A stretch of DNA of 49,947 nt from Micrococcales bacterium. Its GTDB lineage: Bacteria; Actinomycetota; Actinomycetes; Actinomycetales; Microbacteriaceae. The position numbers and the translations under genes were made by a program. A model generated the notes under the pieces. It worked only from the letters and a program-made list of their open reading frames with translations, ran no database searches and had not been told where the DNA came from. The stretch is from positions 1-49,947 of the forward strand of contig CANGBK010000005.1 in assembly GCA_947452235.1 (NCBI GenBank), in the 5' to 3' direction. Of the stretch, positions 45,050 through 49,947 are shown in pieces. Each line of letters starts with the position of its first letter. Position 1 is the first letter of the stretch.

Positions 45050-46609
45050 CTATGCTCTTTCAACAGCAAGCGGTAGCGGTGATTCGAATTCGGTTATGGT
45101 GCTGTCTTTAGGCAAAGTTAATCTAAAGCAAGAACCAACACCAGGCTCTGCTGTTACTTCAAGCAACCCGTTGTGAAGTGTTGCATCTTCGAATGAAATA
45201 GCCAGACCCAAACCAGTTCCACCAGTAGTTCGCTTCCTTGATGGATCAGCTCGCCAGAACCGATTGAACACCTGAGAAATCTCAGATTCATTCATACCGA
45301 TACCTTTATCGGTCACGCTAACTGCTACCGCCGAATCATTCTGGGCAACCCTAATCTTCACTGGCCGGCCTTCGCTGTGTTCAATAGCGTTGGTTAGCAA
45401 GTTGTTGAGAATTCTTCCGATACGGATGGCATCCATTTCACATTTCACAGCACCACTAGGAACATCAGCATCTAGGTAAACACCTTTGCTGTCAGCAAAC
45501 TGCTGAATGCTGGCCAAAGCAGTACCAACAACACCATTTAGATCTTGCAGTTCAAACTCTCTCTGAACATTGGAAGCGTCATACCGAGAGATTTCAAGGA
45601 GGTCGGCAAGTAGCTTGTCAAAGCGATTCATCTGGCCATGCATGATCTCAATTGAGCGCTTCTCATCGTTACCAAAGTCATCACGCTTGGCATAAAGAAT
45701 ATCTGCTGATAATCGCATGGTAGTTAGCGGTGTTCGAAGTTCATGAGAAACATCAGACACGAATCGCTGCTGCATGGTTGAAATGTTATTTAGGTCTTTG
45801 ATCTTCTCTTGAAGTGAATCTGCCATGTGATTGAAAGATGTCGCCAGAACAGCAACCACATCGGTACCCTTCACCGGCAATCTTCTACCCAAGTCACCGC
45901 TAGCAATCAACTCACTTGTGATGGCGGCTTCTTGAACAGGCTTGACTAGCCAACTGGTAACTAAGAATGAGAAGAAACCAATGATCATCAAAGTAACAAG
46001 ACCACCTAAGACCAATGTTCTTTGAACAAAGGCTAGGTTCTGTTGTTCGCTAATCATGTCATAAACCAAATACAGCTCGTAGTGATGCCCACCAGGCAGA
46101 GTGATTGGTTGACCAATCAAAATAGCTGGAACGCTTTCGCCAGCTTTTTTAATCTGAACAGTTTGTGAAGTAAGTCCAGGCTGTGAACGAACTTTGTTTC
46201 TAAAACTATCGGTAATAAGCGAAAGGTCTAGTCCAGCAGATTGAGGATTCGAAAGCTCATACGGGTTTGGTTGTTTGTTGCTGTGCAAGAAAGCAACTAA
46301 ACGAGTTTGTGAAACACCGATGGATTCAAGTTCTGGAACAACATTCTGAATCGTTTGATCTAAAGCCCAAGTGTTATATGGAGACATCCCGTTGAAAAGT
46401 CTTGAAACCGTAAACTTTGCTCTCTCGCTTTCAACTAATGCACGCTCGGTTCTGGTATTGAAAAGACCGTTACCAATTGAAACGCTTAGAACACCACCCA
46501 AGATAACGAGCGCGGTTCCAGAAAGCGCAACGGTATAAACCAGAGCTCTAATCTGCAGCGAAGACCTGAACAGTCCTAGAGCCGCCTTATATGTGCGGCT
46601 AAATATCAT
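45050..46609 (-). CDS. mtrB: MtrB sensor histidine kinase
   Basis: 519 residues: helix (about 25-47), periplasmic loop (about 48-195), helix (about 198-220), HAMP, then HisKA with phospho-acceptor H289 in DVSHELRTPL and an HATPase domain (GTGLGLAIS near the end). Together with MtrA it controls cell wall and division functions in actinobacteria. Its ATG follows the mtrA stop with no gap. The expected lpqB lipoprotein gene is not found next to it. Confidence 0.93.
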   Translation of the reverse strand: MIFSRTYKAALGLFRSSLQIRALVYTVALSGTALVILGGVLSVSIGNGLFNTRTERALVESERAKFTVSRLFNGMSPYNTWALDQTIQNVVPELESIGVSQTRLVAFLHSNKQPNPYELSNPQSAGLDLSLITDSFRNKVRSQPGLTSQTVQIKKAGESVPAILIGQPITLPGGHHYELYLVYDMISEQQNLAFVQRTLVLGGLVTLMIIGFFSFLVTSWLVKPVQEAAITSELIASGDLGRRLPVKGTDVVAVLATSFNHMADSLQEKIKDLNNISTMQQRFVSDVSHELRTPLTTMRLSADILYAKRDDFGNDEKRSIEIMHGQMNRFDKLLADLLEISRYDASNVQREFELQDLNGVVGTALASIQQFADSKGVYLDADVPSGAVKCEMDAIRIGRILNNLLTNAIEHSEGRPVKIRVAQNDSAVAVSVTDKGIGMNESEISQVFNRFWRADPSRKRTTGGTGLGLAISFEDATLHNGLLEVTAEPGVGSCFRLTLPKDSTITEFESPLPLAVERA

Positions 46610-47287
46610 TTACTCTGGTCCAGCCTTGTAACCCCAACCTCTAACAGTTAGGACTAGCTTTGGATCTTCCTGATCATCTTCAATCTTTGAACGCAGACGT
46701 TGAATGTGAACGTTCACTAGACGGGTGTCAGCTTTGTAGGTGTATTCCCAAACCTGTTCCAGAAGCATTTCACGGGTGTAAACCTCGTTTGGGTGTGAAG
46801 CCAAAGTTAGAAGCAACTTGAATTCAAGCGGGGTCAGAGCAATCTTCTTCTCCCCCTTACGAACTTCGTGACTTAGAGTGTCCAGCTCAACTGAACCGAT
46901 CTTAACAATCGGGTTTTCAATAACTCGAGTTAGCGGACGCAATCTAGCTTTAATTCTTGAAACCAAAACCTCGATTGGGTAGGGCTTGGTCACATAGTCA
47001 TCAGCACCTGCTTCAAGACCACGAATCATGTCTTGATCGTCTGTTCTAGCAGTCAAAATGATGATTGGAACACCAGAGGTTTTTCTGATCTCAGTACAAA
47101 TCTCAATACCGTTTTTACCAGGCAGCATCAGATCCAAAAGGATTAGGTCTGGCTTTAGTTTTTCAAAAGCAGGAATCGCATCGGTTCCAGTTGCAACTGA
47201 AGCAACATCAAAACCATGGGTCCTAAGACCAATCTCCAGCTGCTCTCTTAGAGCGTCATCGTCTTCAACGATAAGAAGTTTAGACAT
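46610..47287 (-). CDS. mtrA: MtrA response regulator (OmpR family)
   Basis: 225 residues. Receiver domain with acidic D9/D10 and phospho-acceptor D52 in LLDLMLPGKNG, followed by a C-terminal winged helix with TPLEFKLLLTLASHPNEVYTR. MtrA is an essential actinobacterial regulator of cell wall and division genes. AGGAAG lies before the ATG, 13 bases after the ahcY stop, so it is probably co-transcribed with ahcY. Confidence 0.95.
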   Translation of the reverse strand: MSKLLIVEDDDALREQLEIGLRTHGFDVASVATGTDAIPAFEKLKPDLILLDLMLPGKNGIEICTEIRKTSGVPIIILTARTDDQDMIRGLEAGADDYVTKPYPIEVLVSRIKARLRPLTRVIENPIVKIGSVELDTLSHEVRKGEKKIALTPLEFKLLLTLASHPNEVYTREMLLEQVWEYTYKADTRLVNVHIQRLRSKIEDDQEDPKLVLTVRGWGYKAGPE

Positions 47288-47300
47288 TCCTTAGCTCTTC

Positions 47301-48776
47301 CTAGTATCGGTAGTGGTCCGGTTTGAAAGGACCATTAGGCTCGACACCAATATACCTACTTTGGTCCTTAGATAGTTCAGTCAATTCAACTCCTAGGGCA
47401 TCAAGGTGCAATCTAGCCACCTTCTCATCTAGGTGCTTAGGCAGGATATAAACCCCAATTGGATACTCGTCACGCTTAGTGAATAGCTCAATCTGAGCTA
47501 ACACCTGGTTAGAGAAAGATGTACTCATCACAAAGCTAGGGTGCCCGGTGGCGTTACCTAGGTTCATCAAGCGTCCTTCAGAGAGAATCAACACAGACTT
47601 ATCATCTGGAAGCTGCCACTCGTGAACCTGAGGCTTAACTTCAATCTTCTTGATACCTGGGATGCGGGCAATGCCCTCCATGTCAATCTCATTATCAAAG
47701 TGACCGATGTTGGCAATAACTGCCAGGTGCTTCATCTTTAGAACATGTTCCGGTCTAATAATTCCGGCGTTACCGGTACCGGTGATAAAGAAGTCAATCT
47801 TGTCAACAACCTTATCGATGGTGGTTACCTGATAACCATCCATAGCTGCCTGCAAAGCACAAATCGGATCAACTTCGCTAACAATAACTCTTGCACCTTG
47901 GCCACGCATGGCTTCTGCAGCACCTTTACCAACATCACCGTAACCAGCAACAAAAACAGTCTTGCCACCAATGAGAATGTCTGTTGCACGGTTAAGACCA
48001 TCAGGTAGTGAGTGTCTGATTCCATACTTGTTATCAAACTTAGATTTAGTAACAGAGTCGTTTACGTTAATACCTGGGAAAAGCAACTGTCCCTTTTTGA
48101 ACATTTCATAAAGGCGCTTAACACCGGTAGTTGTCTCTTCGGTAACACCGTAGATATCTTTAGCAATAGTCGTAAAGCGATTCGGGTTCTTCTGGAATTC
48201 TTGAGCCAGAAGAGCAAGAATCACACGATACTCTTCGTTATCTTCAACACCTGCTGGTGGAACAGATCCCGCTTCTTCAAACTCTTTACCTTTGTGCACC
48301 AAAAGAGTTGCATCTCCACCATCATCCAAAATCATGTTTGGACCAATGTAGTCCGCACCCTCAGCCATGGCTTCCTGGGTCCAGTCAAAGATTCGCTCTG
48401 TAGCCCACCAGTATTCCTCTAGTGATTCGCCTTTCCAAGCAAAAACTGGAACACCTTGAGGTAATTCTTTGGTGCCGTGAGGACCAACAACAACGGCAGC
48501 AGCCGCTTCATCCTGGGTTGAGAAAATGTTGCAAGAAGCCCAACGAACTTTAGCTCCAAGAGCAACCAAAGTTTCAATTAGAACTGCAGTTTGGATGGTC
48601 ATGTGAAGTGAACCGGCAATACGTGCACCACGAAGTGGCTGTAGTGGACCGAACTCGTCACGCAAAGACATCAAGCCAGGCATTTCGTTTTCAGCTAAAC
48701 GCATCTGGTGGCGACCGTATTCGGCTAGGCCTAGGTCAGCAACTTTGTTTTCAACGCCCTGTTTGGTTTGAGTCAT
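47301..48776 (-). CDS. ahcY: Adenosylhomocysteinase
   Basis: 491 residues, the long type. NAD-binding [20 protein letters not shown] and the catalytic region with the conserved His, Asp and Glu are intact. It splits S-adenosylhomocysteine into adenosine and homocysteine, keeping methyltransferases free of product inhibition. It is linked to mtrA by a 13-base gap and preceded by AGGAA. The proximity to mtrA is conserved in many actinobacteria. Confidence 0.95.
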   Translation of the reverse strand: MTQTKQGVENKVADLGLAEYGRHQMRLAENEMPGLMSLRDEFGPLQPLRGARIAGSLHMTIQTAVLIETLVALGAKVRWASCNIFSTQDEAAAAVVVGPHGTKELPQGVPVFAWKGESLEEYWWATERIFDWTQEAMAEGADYIGPNMILDDGGDATLLVHKGKEFEEAGSVPPAGVEDNEEYRVILALLAQEFQKNPNRFTTIAKDIYGVTEETTTGVKRLYEMFKKGQLLFPGINVNDSVTKSKFDNKYGIRHSLPDGLNRATDILIGGKTVFVAGYGDVGKGAAEAMRGQGARVIVSEVDPICALQAAMDGYQVTTIDKVVDKIDFFITGTGNAGIIRPEHVLKMKHLAVIANIGHFDNEIDMEGIARIPGIKKIEVKPQVHEWQLPDDKSVLILSEGRLMNLGNATGHPSFVMSTSFSNQVLAQIELFTKRDEYPIGVYILPKHLDEKVARLHLDALGVELTELSKDQSRYIGVEPNGPFKPDHYRY

Positions 48777-48798
48777 GTTTCCTATTATCGCCTGTTAT

Positions 48799-49947
48799 TT
48801 AGCTTCGGATAAGGGCTAGAACTTCATCCCTGATGGCACTCATAACTGAACTTTCTTTAGCCTCAACGTTTAGTCGAAGCAAAGGTTCGGTATTAGATGC
48901 ACGAACGTTGAACCACCACCATGAACCATCCTCAGCCTTACCCTTAGCGGTAATGCCATCAAAATGATCAAACTCTGCTCTTGATTGGAAACTTTCTTCA
49001 ATAATTGCCTTAGCTTTGGCAACATCGCTAACGGTTGAGTTGATTTCACCAGAAAGGAAATACGGGTTGTATTGCTTAGCAATAGCGCTCAAAGATTTTG
49101 GCTGTGAACCAAACTCAGCCAGGACATGCATCGCAGCCAACATGCCGTTATCTGCACCCCAGAAATCTCTGAAGTAATAGTGAGCTGAATGCTCACCACC
49201 GAAGATCGCATTAGTTTCAGCCATTCTGTCTTTAATCAAAGAATGGCCAACCTTGGTTCTCTCACCAATAGCGCCATCATTGGCAATAACTTCAGCAACA
49301 ACTTTCGATGTGATTAAGTTATATAAAACAGTGATCTCTCCTGTTTCGCCATCAGCTCTCACTCTGGCAATCTCACGACGAGCAACCATGGCTGCAACAG
49401 CACTTGGTGTTACTGGATCACCATTTTCATCAATAACGAAACACCTATCAGCATCGCCATCAAAAGCGAGCCCCAGATCTGCTTTGTGCTCAACAACAGC
49501 CTTCTGAAGATCAACTAGGTTCTTAGCTTCTAATGGGTTTGCTTCGTGGTTAGGGAAAGTTCCATCCAGTTCGAAATACATTTCAACTATTTCGATAGGT
49601 AACTGAGATAGTCCAGCACTTGTTCCTAAAACAGCCGGAACGGTTAGACCACCCATACCGTTTGCTGCATCAACAACAACCTTCATAGGCTTTACTGAAC
49701 TTAGATCAACTAACTTACGAAGGTAGGTTGCATAGTCGACCAAAACATCTTTAGATGAAGTTGAACCAACAGGTGAAACCTCTGGAATGCCGTTAGCTAA
49801 AAACTCTTTAGCTCGATCCCTGATAGCTGCAAGACCGGTGTCAAGGCTGATACCTCTAGCACCTGCTCTTGAAAACTTGATCCCGTTATAGCTTGCTGGG
49901 TTATGGCTAGCGGTAAACATCGCAGCCGGAAGATTTAGATAACCAGA
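48799..49947 (-). CDS. manB: Phosphomannomutase/phosphoglucomutase, 5' end cut off
   Basis: The gene runs past the right end of the window; 382 codons are visible, starting with SGYLNLPAAMF. The phosphoserine loop TASHNP and the metal-binding DGDADRC loop of alpha-D-phosphohexomutases are intact, with GGEHSAHYYFRDFWGADNG as the sugar-binding loop. It interconverts mannose-6-P and mannose-1-P, or the glucose equivalents, feeding GDP-mannose. An ATG at 49920 is inside the gene, not its start. It heads the run that leads to ahcY-mtrAB. Confidence 0.9.
   Translation of the reverse strand, partial: SGYLNLPAAMFTASHNPASYNGIKFSRAGARGISLDTGLAAIRDRAKEFLANGIPEVSPVGSTSSKDVLVDYATYLRKLVDLSSVKPMKVVVDAANGMGGLTVPAVLGTSAGLSQLPIEIVEMYFELDGTFPNHEANPLEAKNLVDLQKAVVEHKADLGLAFDGDADRCFVIDENGDPVTPSAVAAMVARREIARVRADGETGEITVLYNLITSKVVAEVIANDGAIGERTKVGHSLIKDRMAETNAIFGGEHSAHYYFRDFWGADNGMLAAMHVLAEFGSQPKSLSAIAKQYNPYFLSGEINSTVSDVAKAKAIIEESFQSRAEFDHFDGITAKGKAEDGSWWWFNVRASNTEPLLRLNVEAKESSVMSAIRDEVLALIRS

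Overview
The window looks like part of the chromosome of a free-living actinobacterium, most probably a small-genome, low-GC freshwater member of the Microbacteriaceae (Luna-cluster / Rhodoluna / Aquiluna-like). This rests on several features: a WhiB1 protein beside a PdtaS-type kinase, MtrAB next to SecA, an Rv3235-family protein divergent from secA, a Corynebacterium-type C50 carotenoid operon, leaderless promoters with a TANNNT -10 box, and tight packing with 1-4 bp gene overlaps. The taxon assignment is inference. No mobile element, phage gene or CRISPR array was seen, and no stretch over 300 bases lacks a gene.

Layout. 1-4318 (minus): leuC-leuD-murA-plsC-gpsA (last one cut by the window edge), mixing leucine, peptidoglycan and phospholipid synthesis. 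4380-11281: an MFS exporter, a PfkB kinase, tRNA-Glu, a lipid-kinase-like protein coupled to a CPH-type copper ATPase, a UlaG-like metallo-hydrolase, small proteins and tRNA-Gln. 11320-16752 (minus): a rhodanese-like lipoprotein, a methyltransferase, leuB, ilvE, an FAH-family hydrolase and gltX. 16789-24959: a second rhodanese, serA, a DHFR-like reductase, a small secreted protein, and the operon ilvD-ilvB-ilvN-ilvC. Together with leuBCD and ilvE the window carries most of the valine/isoleucine/leucine pathway; leuA and ilvA are not here.

25024-29952 (plus): corA, then crtB-crtI-crtYe-crtYf-crtEb for a cyclic C50 carotenoid. crtE is not present. 29945-32845: a GNAT-SprT fusion protein, then a cytosine permease with a yeast-type cytosine deaminase, whose start codon lies in a perfect 15-bp long-range inverted repeat. 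32908-37186: a large secreted Fn3 protein, DUF1905 and DUF2087 proteins, small membrane proteins, tRNA-Lys and a Bcp peroxiredoxin. 37333-41658: whiB1, pdtaS, a CpaE/MinD-like protein without its catalytic lysines, a SAF-domain protein, an unrecognised protein and the Rv3235-family gene. 41664-49947 (minus): manB (partial)-ahcY-mtrA-mtrB-comF-secA, without the lpqB and hpf genes usually found here.

The strongest window-wide signal is regulatory. Thirteen start codons have a TANNNT hexamer exactly 6 or 7 bases upstream, as expected for leaderless transcripts. This pattern also settles several start sites. The most novel candidates are the sequestered start of the cytosine deaminase gene, the GNAT-SprT fusion, the orphan CpaE/SAF cluster, and a secreted protein made of two Cys/FGP repeats.
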